A stretch of DNA of 64,000 nucleotides from Agarophyton chilense (taxonomy: Eukaryota > Rhodophyta > Florideophyceae > Gracilariales > Gracilariaceae): NCBI GenBank assembly GCA_030374765.1, contig JARGXX010000095.1:992001-1056000 (forward strand), in the 5' to 3' direction. Below are positions 1-11,468 of this stretch, piece after piece. Made by a program: the position numbers and the translations under genes. A model generated the notes under the pieces. It was not told the DNA's origin, did no database searches, and worked only from the letters and a program-made list of their open reading frames with translations. Numbering within the stretch: the first letter of the stretch is position 1; the number at the start of each line of letters is the position of its first letter.

Positions 1-133
1 TCCAACTGTCACCCGCGCCCTTATTTCGTACTTGAACCGTCCGTAACGACGAAGAAACCACCCGCCCGCTCTACAATCAATCCCCCGGCCCCCCCTCGTC
101 ATCCGTTCGTCGTCACCTTCCTTCCCACGAAAT

Positions 134-898
134 ATGGCTTCTACAGCGGATAGTTACCCTCAATACCGTTCTCAGCACCCCCGCCAGACTATGTTGAACT
201 CTCTCATGTCTCACGTCGATCCCGTGGTTCACAAGCATCTCCGTCGCGTGTACAACAGTCTGACCAGCGCGCTTTTCGTGGCCACACTTGGTGCCTTTCT
301 GTCGTCTTACCTTTACAACCGCGGTACATACTGGCTTTCTTCGCTATGTTCTTTTGCTGTTATTCCGACATTGATATATTTCAATTACATGTCACAGCAT
401 TCTACCAGACGCCCTTTCGTCTTTCATTTGTTCGCCTTTGTTGATGGCTGCACTGCTGGTCCGCTTTTGTCTGTCGTCACTGATATCGATCCTTCCATTC
501 CACCCTTGGCATTCCTAGGTGCCACTCTAGTGTTCGCGTGCTGCTCTCTTTCTGCCATATTTGCCAAGAGGAGGTCGTATCTGTTTCTGTCTTCATTTTT
601 GTTCACTACGTTGACTGGAATGTGGTTCGTATCGCTTCTGGGTATCTACTGGCCAAAAATGGTCCCCATGATGCCCTACGTGTACATCGGCCTTATCCTA
701 TTCTGTGGCTTTGTTCTTTATGACACTCAAAAGATAATTGAAAAGGCTCATGCGGGAGATAGGGATCACCTCAAACATGCCTTAGAATTGTTCATTGACT
801 TTGTTGCAATTGTGAGACACATCATGGTCATCATGGCGAAGAATCGTCAACGCCGGCAGAGCAAAGACGATCGAAGAGCAAAGTCAAGTCGCAATTAG
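134..898 (+). CDS. Bax inhibitor-1 (TMBIM6-like) membrane protein
   Basis: 254 residues, close to the usual length of the Bax inhibitor-1 family. These are multi-pass ER membrane proteins that damp cell death and act as pH-sensitive calcium leaks (family knowledge). At least six hydrophobic segments are visible between residues 45 and 195. The C-terminal family signature is clear: YDTQ at 196-199, then an acidic spacer and ELFIDFVAI at 218-226. The tail is strongly basic (RQRRQSKDDRR), as in animal and plant homologues. The first ATG of the frame, preceded by AAAT, is taken as the start. The gene is intronless and converges on the desaturase gene, with only about 86 bp between the two stop codons. 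Family assignment is firm; the physiological role is inferred. Confidence 0.9.
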   Translation: MASTADSYPQYRSQHPRQTMLNSLMSHVDPVVHKHLRRVYNSLTSALFVATLGAFLSSYLYNRGTYWLSSLCSFAVIPTLIYFNYMSQHSTRRPFVFHLFAFVDGCTAGPLLSVVTDIDPSIPPLAFLGATLVFACCSLSAIFAKRRSYLFLSSFLFTTLTGMWFVSLLGIYWPKMVPMMPYVYIGLILFCGFVLYDTQKIIEKAHAGDRDHLKHALELFIDFVAIVRHIMVIMAKNRQRRQSKDDRRAKSSRN

Positions 899-984
899 AA
901 CCTCTCGTGCGCAAAAGCAAGCTTGTTGAGTTAAACTGTCCTTTTAGACACGCTTTATCCTAATTTTAAAAACCGTTGCGTAGT

Positions 985-1920
985 TTAGTGAGCGAAATCA
1001 GACAGAGAGATGTTAGGGTTCATCACGAAGTTGAAAATGTTGGTCAGGCCTCGTGAATTATATGCATGTTCGGCGGGGTACCATTCTTCTCCCACCACGC
1101 GACGAAGCTCCGGTAGCTTGGTCCACGGAATGCGCGGGAAATCGTGATGCTCGACATGATACCCTACGTTCAACATGAGATAATTGAGCGTGCCGTAGTA
1201 GGAATAAGTCGTGGGCATGTGTTCCTTGCTTCTCATGCGTTCACTTCCGTTGAAAACGTGACGTTGCACTTGTCGTGCATTTGCAGGATGTAGTCCCTGA
1301 GAGTTGAGTACGGACAACACCACGTACAAGAAGCTCGTTCGGGAATAGAGTAGTATTGAAAAGGCCACCAGAAAGCAACTGAGCCAGTTGAGTATCAAAT
1401 ATGTGTCAACTGTAACCGGCAAACGACACATGGAACGAGCCGGAAGAAGTATCATATTAAACGTAAGCCATATTGCTTTTCTTAGTGGATGATTTCCCAC
1501 GAGCGAAACTTCCAAATCAGACGGCACGTCAACATCTGCACTGACCTCGCCGAGAGCGCCATGGTGTCGCGCGTGGTGCTGTCGATGTACCTCGCTAATC
1601 GGAATTAACAGCGGCAAGTTTGCAAAAATGGCAATCAATCTGTTGAACATGGAACGACGAAATATGAGCATATGAGTAGCTTCATGGAGGAAACACAACA
1701 AGCCAGCATCAATATATGGTCCGATCGTCACCCCAAACAGCAAAGCATTGAGCAACGATGCGTTGGAGATTCGTATGAACAGCAGTTGTAGAGCAACACA
1801 AATGTACGCATAAAATTGAGTTCTCCAATCCACACCGAAAAGACGTCGAATCTGCGGGTGCTGCTTAAGAATAGTTCGCCGACGATGGGTGTGCAGCTTC
1901 CAGTGCTGCTTCGTTGACAT
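985..1920 (-). CDS. Sphingolipid delta4-desaturase (DES1-like)
   Basis: 311 residues, intronless. This is a membrane di-iron fatty-acid desaturase with all three histidine boxes: HEATH (79-83), HRQHH (112-116) and HVEHH (255-259). The DES1-type features are the N-terminal HPQIRRLFG block, the GLHP motif at 209-212, and the TYSYYGTLN stretch followed by NVGYHVEHHDFPRIP before the end. Members of this family introduce the 4,5-trans double bond into dihydroceramide in the ER. The first histidine box reads HEATH where many DES1 proteins have HELSH; the ligand histidines are kept. The start is the first ATG of the frame. It is tail-to-tail with the Bax inhibitor gene. Substrate is inferred from family resemblance only. 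Confidence 0.85.
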   Translation of the reverse strand: MSTKQHWKLHTHRRRTILKQHPQIRRLFGVDWRTQFYAYICVALQLLFIRISNASLLNALLFGVTIGPYIDAGLLCFLHEATHMLIFRRSMFNRLIAIFANLPLLIPISEVHRQHHARHHGALGEVSADVDVPSDLEVSLVGNHPLRKAIWLTFNMILLPARSMCRLPVTVDTYLILNWLSCFLVAFSILLYSRTSFLYVVLSVLNSQGLHPANARQVQRHVFNGSERMRSKEHMPTTYSYYGTLNYLMLNVGYHVEHHDFPRIPWTKLPELRRVVGEEWYPAEHAYNSRGLTNIFNFVMNPNISLSDFAH

Positions 1921-3739
1921 TTGAGAAGGAACGCAACAAGCACGGAAAAAAAAGATGAGAGAAAGTCGCTGGAAGAGGTACGTCGTCGGCGACGCCTTGG
2001 GTCGCCATCCGCGAGGCGCCCGCGCCCTTGACTCTTTGGTATCGAATTGAGCGAGAACGGAGCGGACGTGTAAGGGGCATCGCCGTGAGCACAGAAGAGA
2101 TCATGGACGAATCGGGTATCTGCGCGCTGACAACGCGTAACACGTGGCTCATGCTGTTCCACATTGAATCATACCAGAAGGGTTGAAGGCTCCAACGTGA
2201 ACGTCTTTCCCTTCCGTATTTTGGAGCGGTTTGCCCGTAATACAACCACGTGCCGTCGGTACCGAAGGGTAGGCATGTAGCCCTCCTACCCTTCGATAGA
2301 GATATATGTACAGTCGCTTCGTAATACATTCCTGTTTCAGCGCGTTACGGCGCGACTATAAGGGTGGAAGTGGATCTTTGGAAAAACGTTGCATCCTGCA
2401 ACGTTTCGAAACACAGAAAATGAACTGTCCTTGTGCACAGCTTTAAGGTGTTTGTTGTCTGTTAGAGCTTGGCATGTCATTTTTGAGTTAGAAAATGGAC
2501 AAATCATTTCTTCATGCCCGTTCCTGCACGGAAAGCTTGGTCTGTTTTCGCAAGATCGAAAATGTTGATTGCGGTACATGATTACACACTTGTAGTACAG
2601 GTAAAACAAAGACGCCATCACAAAGTGAGACGTCAAAACGGTATGCATGGCCCTTGCTCTACCACGTTTATACTACTACAACGATGTAATGCTCTGAAAA
2701 ACTGTTATATTCTTGTCTGCGGTGCCAAAGTAGGGCATCGTGTTGCTGGCGAATCAGAGCAGATGGGCACATATTGGGCCACCAGCTCGATAGGATTGGT
2801 GGGCCCGACGATTCGGCCAGGTAGTCAAAGATGCGACGACGTTACGAAGCGCGTAAAGCCTTCACAAGATAAGAGGCAGTTGCCTTTTCGACGCTTTGCA
2901 TGTTGCAACAAGTGCTGACAATTACGAAGGAGCGGTTACGCTTTTTCAGTTGAAAACGTTGAAGGAATTGTTCATCACTACATCGATCAACCAAAAAAGT
3001 ACCAATGCATGGGACATGGAAAGAATCGGAATCTCAGCACACTTTTTGGGAGGCGTGACAAATGCGCAATGTATGATCATCACACAGCGTCGACATCATA
3101 GTATGATGTCGACAGTGTGTGCTTGTGTTAAGGTAGTTATGTGGTTGTGAACTTGGTTGGTTGTGTGCACGTGTAATGCGTCTGGCACACTCACCACCGC
3201 TGCCAGAATCGGGCGTAGATATGTAGAAACTACGTAAGTAGATGTGGTGGCGAGAGGCGGGGAAGAAAGCGAGCGGCACGCGAAGAAATCGGTGATGAGC
3301 GGCAGAGATGCACGACGTGCGAGACACACAGCCTCTCGAAGCTGCAAGTGTGGCGCTGTCCCCTGCGAAAAAATCGTTTTTTTTCTGCGCTGTGGCGACA
3401 CCCCAGCCGAAGCTCGTCGAGCAGTTGCGAATGTCTGCGCGCTGTAGAGAGATTTATTTATTACACAGTATATCTCGGCACCAGGATTGAAGAGTAGTGA
3501 TGTGGACCTGCCATGCTGCCGGGGACCCGCTTTTGGTCTTAACGTCAAAGTGGCAACGCCGTCTACACGTGCGCGTTCACTCCTGGGCGCGTCCACTCTA
3601 CTCGTTACACTGCCCCGTGCTGCTGTTGGGAGCGCGCCCCATATCCGTTCATCGTAGCTTCTGACCCCTTGTTTGTTGACGCCGCTTCTCCACTGCAGAC
3701 GCTCTCCGCACATTACGCTTCGCACTTGTACTTTTCAAC
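1921..3739. other. Intergenic region between desaturase and ABC transporter
   Basis: About 1.8 kb separate the divergent desaturase and ABC transporter genes. Several open frames of 60-209 codons occur on both strands, but none has recognisable motifs. The longest (3096-3725, minus) is made of arginine- and alanine-rich text expected by chance in GC-rich DNA. The region should contain both promoters; I see no clear TATA box. A long near-perfect palindrome lies at 3081-3121. Confidence 0.5.
3081..3121. repeat. Near-perfect 41-bp palindrome
   Basis: Two 12-bp arms, GTCGACATCATA and TATGATGTCGAC, are exact reverse complements around a single G at 3101. After two mismatches the pairing continues with CACACA outside left and TGTGTG outside right. 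It lies about 620 bp upstream of the ABC transporter start. Confidence 0.85.
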
Positions 3740-6700
3740 ATGGAAAGCGACATTAACAATGGCAAGAACGAGTCTTCAACTCCGGGTGGTCATTCTAGTT
3801 CCTCGACACAACCCCCAAAGAAATCGTTCTTTCATCGTTTCAGAAACAGGATCAACAACGACGAAAAGAAAAGCTCATCCGAAACAACTCCCGAAGCGGT
3901 CAAGCATCCCCCCGTCAAGTTCTTACAACTATTTCGACATGCCGATCGTACAGACAAACTGTATATACTCATTGCATGCATTAGCGCCATGATTCATGGT
4001 GCGCTCATGCCATTGTTCACAGTTCTATTTGGTGATATCATCGACGAATTCATGCCTAGTGCTGGATCGGGAAATTTCGATCCAGCAGCGTTGGCTAGAC
4101 TCACCGCCAAAATTGGTAGCGTTTCGAAATGGTTCCTTGTGCTTGGAGGCGTAGCTTTCGTCACCAGTCTTCTGCAGGTTCGATTCCAAATGATTGCGGC
4201 ACAGAGAATCTGTGCCCGTCTACGACGTATTTATTTCGAGTCTCTGCTGAGCCAAGATTTTACTTGGTATGGCCAGGAGAACGGTGGGGAGCTCACCGCC
4301 AGAGTTGCTGGAGATGTCAACCTCATTCAAGCAGGTATTGGTGACAAGGTAACCAGTGCCATACAATTCTTCACCATGTTTGTCGTTGGATTCATCATTG
4401 CTTTCACATTCGGACCGCTTTTAACACTCGTCATGCTTGCTATTATACCATTGATGGTGGCCGGCGGAGCTATGTTTGCCAAGATGGCTGCCGAGAGCAG
4501 CGGAGAAGGTGTAGGTGCTTATGGAAGTGCTGGCGCCGTGGCGAGCGAAGTCATCGGCCTTATTCGCGTTGTCACTGCGTATAACGGCCAGGAAACGGAG
4601 GCCAACAGATACGAGAAAGAGCTTGTTAAGGCTTACAAAGCAAACGTGAAGAAGGGCTTTGTGTCGGGCATTGCCATGGGCTTCACCATGTTTGTCATCT
4701 TTTGCGCCTACTCCATCGCATTCACTTTTGGCGCGAACCGCGTCCGCGCAAATGCCATTACAACGGGTGATATTCTTACTACTTTTTTCTCCGTCTTCAT
4801 CGCGTCGTTCTCTATCGGACAAGGTAATGTTTTTGCATCACCAAATTCCCTTCAAGCTGAACTTTAAGAATGTCGTCCAGTACGTCATTTGGCAATGCAA
4901 CGTCTAACCAACTATTATGTTTGTATGTTTGCTTTCTTCGTGCGTTGTTGGAAAAAAGCGGCCCCTTCGTTTCAAGCTTTTGCCGTGGCACAAGGTGCCG
5001 CTCCACGAGTGTACGAAATCATAGACAGAGAATCGGAAATCAATCCCTTGAACGAAGAGGAAGGCGAACTTATTCCAGATTTCAAGGGGGATGTGAGCTT
5101 TAAAGGAGTCAACTTTGACTACAAGCACCGCGTTGTTGATGATTTGGAGTCAGATGAGGACAGGCAGTATGTGCTGAATGATTTTAGTCTTGAGGTTCCT
5201 TCTGGTACCTCTCACGCCCTTGTTGGGTCATCAGGTTGTGGGAAAAGCACTACTGTTCGCCTCATTGAACGTTTCTATGACGCCAATGACGGTGTAGTCA
5301 CATTTGATGGTGTTGACGTGCGACAGCTGAATGTTCAGTGGCTGAGAAGTCAAATTGGTTACGTCGGACAAATGCCAACTTTGTTCGCTCGTACGATTCG
5401 TGACAATATCGCGTTGGGTGCTGCCATGGAAGCTATTGTGGACGAACAAACAGGGCAAAAGATGCTGCGCCGCATGCAAGTGAGTGACGAAGACATCATC
5501 GAAGCAGCCAAGAAGGCAAACGCTCACGATTTCATTATGAAGCTTCCTGAGCAATACGATACGATGCTGGGAGAGCGAGGGGCGCTGTTGAGCGGGGGCC
5601 AGAAGCAGAGGGTGTGCATTGCTCGCGCATTAGTGCGTAACCCTAAGATTCTAATTCTGGACGAAGCTACCGCGGCACTGGACGCTCAATCTGAGCGTAT
5701 TGTACAAGGCGCACTGGAGAAAGCTGCCGCCGGTCGCACCACTATCACGATAGCACATAGATTGAGTACTGTGAAAGATGCGGATGTTATTTCTGTGATC
5801 GACAAGGGCTGCGTTGTCGAATCTGGTACGCACCGAGAGCTACTTGTGATCGAGGGTGGCGCCTATCGCACTCTCATTGAACACCAAAGGGTCGAGGCGC
5901 TGAAAGCGAAAGAAGCGAAAGAGAGTGCTTCGACTGGAGGTGAGACGGAAGGCCCAACTATGGCCAAAGCTACCAGTATTTCTATGTCTAAAAGTGTTCA
6001 AGTGGATGGGGCTGCTGGCGACATCGAAGAAGTCGAAGTTCCGGTGGACAAGGGAATTATAGCTCGCGCGTTCAAGACAAACCGGAAGGAATGGCCGTTC
6101 ATATTGCTCGGTGTCATCGGAGCTGGTTTGAACGGCGCGGCATTCCCGCTGGAGGCAATCGTGTTTTCAGAAGTGATCGATGAGGTGATGAAAGCCAATG
6201 ATAAGGGCGAGATTTCAAAGTGGTCGTTACTGTTTTTGGCAATAGGTGGCATGTCGTTTCTTGGCAACTTTCTGCAGTTGTCTATGCTCGGCATTAGTGG
6301 AGAGCGCATGACGCTCAAGCTGAGGAAAGAAGCGTTTCGGGCGGTGCTGAAGCAGGACATGGGATTCTTTGATATGAAAGAGAACTCGATTGGAGCGCTT
6401 TCGACTCGCTTGGCAACCGAGGCCACGCAGGTGAAGGGTATCACAGGTGATACATTGGGCTCTATTTCGTTCGCCGTGAGCACTATATTGACAGGATTCT
6501 TAATCGCGTATTTGTCGTGTTGGAAAGTGGCATTGGTTGTAACGAGTGTGTTTCCCCTGATGGCTCTGGCTCAAGTAGTGCAGTTGAAGCTGATGACTGG
6601 GTTTGATGCGGATTCCGAATCTCGGTATGCGGCAGCTGGAACGGTAGCCTCGGAAGCAGTGGATAACTTTGAAACGGTGGCATCAATTGGTGTTCAAGAT

Positions 6701-7825
6701 GTGTTCATGAAGAAATACAACGACGAAGTTGATAAGACAATTAGCAATGGAAGGAGGACGGCGCTTGTGGCTGGGGTTGCACTTGGCATTTCTGAGTTTC
6801 TTTCGCAAGCACTGTGGGCGGTGAGCTTTTGGATTGGTTCGATATTTGTGCGAAATAAGAGTTGTGAATTCGTTGATCTGATGAAGGCCATTACGGGTTT
6901 GCTTTTCGGTGGAATGATGCTTGGAAACCTTTCGAGCATGATGCCCGACTGGGGCAAGGCGAAAATTGCGGCGACGAGAATATTCAGACTTTTGGACCAA
7001 GAGTCCAAGATTGATCCCACGGTGGAGGTAGACTTCAAGAAGAGGATCAACGGTGACGTGCGTGTGGAAAAGGCGTACTTTGAGTATCCGTCCAGGCCCA
7101 ACGTAGCCGTGCTGCGCGGAATGTCGGTAGAGGTGAAGAGTGGGAAGACGCTTGCACTGGTTGGGGCAAGCGGCTCCGGAAAGAGCACGGTGGTAGGGCT
7201 GATCGAACGATTCTACGACGTGCGCAGCGGGAGTTTGGTGATTGACGAAAGTAACATTGTAGAGTACGACGTGAAATGGATGCGCAAGCATTTGGGTCTG
7301 GTGGCTCAGGAACCAGATCTATTTAATCGGTCGGTTCGCGACAACATTGCATACGGGCTGGACCACGTGGACGGAACGCCGGTGACAGACGAGATGATAT
7401 ACGAAGCTGCGAAAAGCGCGAATGCTCACTCTTTCATCAGCGAGCTGGAAGACGGGTACGACACGATAGTGGGCGCGCGCGGCAGCAAGTTGTCGGGGGG
7501 GCAGCGACAGCGCGTGGCGATTGCGCGGGCCATTGTTCGGCAGCCAAGGATTCTGGTGCTTGATGAAGCGACGTCTGCACTGGACGCGGTTTCCGAACGG
7601 GTGGTGCAGGACGCTCTGGACCGGGCCGGGAAGGGCCGCACTACGATTGCCGTGGCGCATCGGCTGTCAACTGTGAAGGACGCGGACGCCATTGCTGTTG
7701 TGGGGCGCGGCAAAATCTTGGAGATCGGGAGGCACGAGGACCTGCTGCGTATTGAAAATGGGGAGTACGCCAACTTGGTGAAGAACCAGTTGAGCGGCGG
7801 CGACGACGACGAGGTGGCGGCGTGA
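3740..7825 (+). CDS. ABC transporter, full-length ABCB (MDR/P-glycoprotein type), two exons
   Basis: Exon 1 is 3740-4823 and exon 2 is 4959-7825, giving about 1316 residues. The order is TMD1-NBD1-TMD2-NBD2, as in ABCB exporters that pump lipids or drugs across membranes at the cost of ATP. Without splicing the frame stops at 4867; splicing restores the family's conserved FSIGQ-A-x-P junction. NBD1 has Walker A GSSGCGKST (about 451-459), signature LSGGQKQR (about 572-579) and Walker B ILILDEATAALD. NBD2 has GASGSGKST, LSGGQRQR and ILVLDEATSALD. Both ATP sites therefore look competent. NBD1 carries an extra charged insert of about 20 residues between the Q-loop region and the signature (AAMEAIVDEQ onward). 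The N terminus is hydrophilic and Ser/Lys-rich. Substrate cannot be told from sequence. Confidence 0.92.
4824..4958 (+). other. Spliceosomal intron in the ABC transporter
   Basis: 135 bp, phase 1. The donor is GTAATG at 4824 and the acceptor is AAAAAAG ending at 4958. A good branch-point candidate, TCTAACC, lies at about 4902-4908. It contains in-frame stop codons. Removing it joins Q361 to an Ala codon (G|CG) and recreates the conserved ABCB sequence. This is the only convincing intron in the gene island. Confidence 0.88.
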
Positions 7826-8505
7826 GAGCGGGGGGGGGAGGGAGTTTGGGGACGGGCTGTATGGGGAAGCGGAATACAGAATGCTTTTTTGCGTGCGTGT
7901 AAGGATTAGCAATGGTGTTTGTGCGTGGTGTAAGATTGACGTAAGATGAGGCGGCGACGCGGCGCACGTGCGGCCGCGCCGCCGCGGGTGTGGAACACAC
8001 CTGCTCTCACACGGTCGTAAGCGTGCCGTGCACCGCGAAGCAAGGCGCGCGTCGCTGCGCACCACTGCGCGGCGTAAGTTACAGTAGCTACATTATTTTG
8101 CTGCGCGCGACGTGGAACCACGTTGTTAATTATATATGTGCCTCCTTTTTTTATCGTGCGCGCGACGCGTGCCACGCACGCTTGTGCCATCTCTGCTTGC
8201 GCGTTTTTGCGGTTTTTGAACCCCACGCCGCTCAGCAGGCGCGCTGTCGGAACGGTGCTTATTCCCTGCCAAGTGCGTGCCTTAGGTTATAGATTATCTA
8301 CCGGCGGTACCGCTGTGCGTACGTCGGCATGCGCGCGCCTCGCTTTATTCCCTCCCCCCCCCCGCCCCACTCCCACCCAACTTTCTCCCCCTCCCCCTCT
8401 CCCTCACCCCTCCCCCCTCACCCCTCCCCCCTCCCCCCCTCCGCCCCCTTCGCCGCCGCCGCCGCAGCCGCTCGCGCACGCCGGCACGCGTTGCTGCGCT
8501 GCAAT
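7826..8505. other. GC-rich intergenic region with polypyrimidine tract
   Basis: This region separates the ABC transporter stop from the likely start of the next gene. It contains CpG-rich text (7950-8080) and a long C/T-only tract (about 8345-8455). Open frames on both strands here have the proline- and arginine-rich make-up of low-complexity DNA and are not supported as genes. Confidence 0.5.
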
Positions 8506-10950
8506 ATGACGCGTGCGCTTGCGCCACCCGCCCCTTTCGCCGCTCCCCCCGCGCCTGGCCCGCCTCACTTTTCCTCTTCCATCTCCATCTCCGCCTCCAT
8601 CTCAGCCTCCGCCTCCACCTCCGCGTGTTCCGCGTGCGCCTCCGCGTACTCCGCATCTTCCTTTTCGCCCTGTCGCTGCGCCGCGTCTTCGCGTGCCCCG
8701 CGCTCCGCGTCCTCGCGCTCCTCCCCCCCCATGTCGTCGCTACTGTCCGACGACAATCTGTTGCGACTTCGCGCCAATTCACACACCACGCTGCGCTTCG
8801 CAAAGTCGCTTCAACACGCCACCGAGCATCTGTCGCACCCCAGTTATGCCTCAATGCACCAGTTGCGTCGTCTACTTTTGTCCTCTGTGCCGCTTGCCCC
8901 GTCCCCAACGCTGTATCTCTCGCACTTTGCGCCGGCGCACAACGCGTTTTGTTCGCTCTTGGCGCTGTTGGGCACGCAGCCGCTTTCGCAACCGCTTCAT
9001 AACTTGCTCACGCACGTGGCCGTGCATCCGCACGTTGCCCAACTCAATGTGTCTGCCGCGCTGTCTCCCAAGGATGCTGTTGCGCTTAACTTTGTGAGAG
9101 CTGTTGTTGCCTGTCCGCCGCGCATTCCGATCCAGTTGCGCAACGCGCTCAGCGCAATGTACACTGCCGATAAGTTGCACCACATTGCGCTTGTTTCTTC
9201 CTTTGGTGCATTCTACTCTACGCTTGCGTCGCTTTTGGGCCTGGCGGATGAGGTGGCTGCCTCCCCGGATGTTCGCGCTTTGGACGGCGAGTTGAGACAT
9301 GTGCTCTGTCATGTCGATGCCGATGCCGATGCTGATGTCGCTAACGTGCTTGAGCCGTCGGAGATGTCTTTGCCCACCTCTACCACCTACTCTAGGGCGT
9401 CTTCTGCCTTTTCGTTTTCTAATCGCCTATCGCACGCCTCCAAGAATTACTTCTTTCAACGCGTCGCTCATCCACTGCGTCTCAAACTGGCATGTCATTC
9501 CGTGCATTACGCGGAGCGAACCTCGTGGTTAGCTTCAATACCTTCCACCCGACGCGCGCAAAATGATCTGCTCATCAGCGCCATGGGGTTTGTGCCAGAG
9601 TATCTTACCGCCATGCGATCTCAATCTCCCCGTTCTGTCTTCATATATCTTGTACACTCCATACTACTCAGCGATTCTCCTACCGTGACACCAGCTATTA
9701 AGAATCTCGCGTGCTACATTTTAGCACGCTCTTCCGAGAATTCTGTCCTCACTGCGCACGCTGCCTTTCTGGCCAATCGATTTGGCGCCCTAGATACACA
9801 ACTTTCCAGCTGTATGGATGTGCCCAAGTTGCAAGCCATGCAGCGGGCATATGCGCTTCTTGATTCGGCCACCACATCACCAACCTCTTCACTCATGACT
9901 CTCACTGATCAGCAACAACACCATAGCCAACTTCCCGCGCACCCTCAACCCGAGCCCGAATCAGCGAGACGCTCGCGGAGGGCTGATAGGTTTCGTTTCC
10001 CAGAATTCACGTCTGGTGTTTCCTTCCGAGCCACTTGCGCTTCGCCTAGCGTACTCGCTACCGACATCAACCATCAGCAACATGGTAGCGACTCGGACGA
10101 GGAGCAGCTGCTGTTCGAAGATGACAGCTTTGTGCGTTCTGAGCCTAATCTTTTCAGAAGAGGACTGGCCAAACTCACCAGAAAGGACTCAGATAGACGC
10201 ACCACCCTCAAGCGGTCTTCACACCGCCCACAACCACGCTACGAACACTTTGATACTCCCAATTCAGCGTCGAAGAGTCACAGCTGCGCCAGCAGCACGA
10301 GAACCTTATCTACAACTCATGAGGCGCCTACCGTCGACGAATCTGTTCATAGTCTCTTTGCTCTCTCTGACAACCCACAAGTACCGGACGTCACTGGACT
10401 CAATTCTTTCGCAATCGATGAGTTCGATGATTTTGGCGAGGGCGATGTGCAAGTGGAACACCCACACAACAACTACTCCTTACTTAGACAACGCAGTACT
10501 CCGGATGCTGACGCTGACGAAAAAGTCGATTTGTCTGTGTTTTCAAGAGAAGAGGTTGCCTTCCTTCTGTTAGCTCATGAAGTTGTTCAAGCCTCACTCC
10601 ACAACTCGAGAATATGCTCCAAATACGCCGACGCCAGTCCTAGTCCTCTCATATCACCTTTGCAGGCTACCGTGATGCATAAACTGTTAGCACCGGAGGC
10701 TATCATGGAACAAATAACTGTTATTGCCACGTTTGGCTTTCTACAGAGGTGGCTCGAATGTTACCCATACAAACCGGGAGCGTTAGAAGCCCCAGTGCGA
10801 CGTTTCGCACAGTCGCCAATCGCTCTCTCGATCAACTTGAGCGCCGTGGGACAGAGGTGCGATTCCCGGTATGCTGAAGATTTGAGGGAGCAGACTGGTC
10901 GTTCTCTCCGTTTGCCCAGACACGCAGTCGCTCCGCGATGCGACAGTTGA
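8506..10950 (+). CDS. AhpD/CMD-like helical protein, paralogue A
   Basis: About 814 residues when started at the ATG at 8506; the frame is open back to 8329, but the extra 59 residues are translated polypyrimidine repeat. The first 80 residues are Ser/Ala/Pro-rich. The core has two alpha-helical blocks that match the gene at 17470-19893 in order. One is around SFGAFYSTLASLLGL. The other is ACYILARS, a short gap, then AHAAFLANRFG. The latter recalls the active-site helix of AhpD/carboxymuconolactone decarboxylase folds (cysteine pair, then AH), but the redox cysteines are absent. A disordered Ser/Asp/His-rich stretch follows, then a C-terminal block with LLLAHEVVQASL. The AhpD-like reading is a weak motif inference; the paralogy is directly visible. 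Catalytic activity as a peroxidase seems unlikely. Confidence 0.7.
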   Translation: MTRALAPPAPFAAPPAPGPPHFSSSISISASISASASTSACSACASAYSASSFSPCRCAASSRAPRSASSRSSPPMSSLLSDDNLLRLRANSHTTLRFAKSLQHATEHLSHPSYASMHQLRRLLLSSVPLAPSPTLYLSHFAPAHNAFCSLLALLGTQPLSQPLHNLLTHVAVHPHVAQLNVSAALSPKDAVALNFVRAVVACPPRIPIQLRNALSAMYTADKLHHIALVSSFGAFYSTLASLLGLADEVAASPDVRALDGELRHVLCHVDADADADVANVLEPSEMSLPTSTTYSRASSAFSFSNRLSHASKNYFFQRVAHPLRLKLACHSVHYAERTSWLASIPSTRRAQNDLLISAMGFVPEYLTAMRSQSPRSVFIYLVHSILLSDSPTVTPAIKNLACYILARSSENSVLTAHAAFLANRFGALDTQLSSCMDVPKLQAMQRAYALLDSATTSPTSSLMTLTDQQQHHSQLPAHPQPEPESARRSRRADRFRFPEFTSGVSFRATCASPSVLATDINHQQHGSDSDEEQLLFEDDSFVRSEPNLFRRGLAKLTRKDSDRRTTLKRSSHRPQPRYEHFDTPNSASKSHSCASSTRTLSTTHEAPTVDESVHSLFALSDNPQVPDVTGLNSFAIDEFDDFGEGDVQVEHPHNNYSLLRQRSTPDADADEKVDLSVFSREEVAFLLLAHEVVQASLHNSRICSKYADASPSPLISPLQATVMHKLLAPEAIMEQITVIATFGFLQRWLECYPYKPGALEAPVRRFAQSPIALSINLSAVGQRCDSRYAEDLREQTGRSLRLPRHAVAPRCDS

Positions 10951-11468
10951 GCATCTGAAGGCAATCACGGTTCAGCACTTTCGCAGCTGCACCTGTTTGT
11001 ACGATGATACTTTGTACTATCAACGTGCAGTGTTCTTTCATGTAAATACAATCTGTCCACCCCGTCCTTGTACTGATACTAGTTTAAATCATTCATATTC
11101 TCCGCCGTCGGACGAACGGGCGTATCTCATCCTTTAAAAGAAACGAACTGCGGGAATGGTTCCTTTGCAATATTACAGCAATGTTGAATTTAGGATAACC
11201 TGGCTTTGAGGTTGGATTTAAAAAGCCAAATACATACCGCTCTTTTTTAAGTTTGTCATCGTCGGCCCTTAATAAGCAATGCTTCCAACCATTTGCAGCC
11301 GATGGACGGGCTTGAGAACCTCATGCCGTCTTTTGCAGCTTCACGAAATCAGCACAGCCAGGAGGACAGGCGGACTTCCCACAGTTTGATAAGGACTCAA
11401 CGATTCCAAGTCTCGCAATGTGACACTCGAATCATAAGTTATTGTACATCTTCTCCTTCCCATCCTAT
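10951..11468. other. Convergent intergenic spacer
   Basis: About 520 bp between the 3' ends of the AhpD-like paralogue A (plus) and glycosyltransferase-like protein 1 (minus). Lower GC than the genes on either side. No coding signal beyond short chance frames; expected to hold both polyadenylation regions. Confidence 0.4.

Noticed and set aside
3096..3725. 209-codon minus-strand frame upstream of the ABC transporter
   Set aside because: No motif, composition typical of chance frames, and it overlaps the palindrome and the presumed promoter.
7641..8226. Several minus-strand frames over the 3' end and downstream of the ABC transporter
   Set aside because: Arg/Pro/Ala-rich translations of CpG-rich DNA; antisense to the conserved NBD2 where they overlap it.
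8329..8505. N-terminal extension of AhpD-like paralogue A
   Set aside because: Encoded by a polypyrimidine tract giving proline runs; not matched in paralogue B. The ATG at 8506 is preferred.
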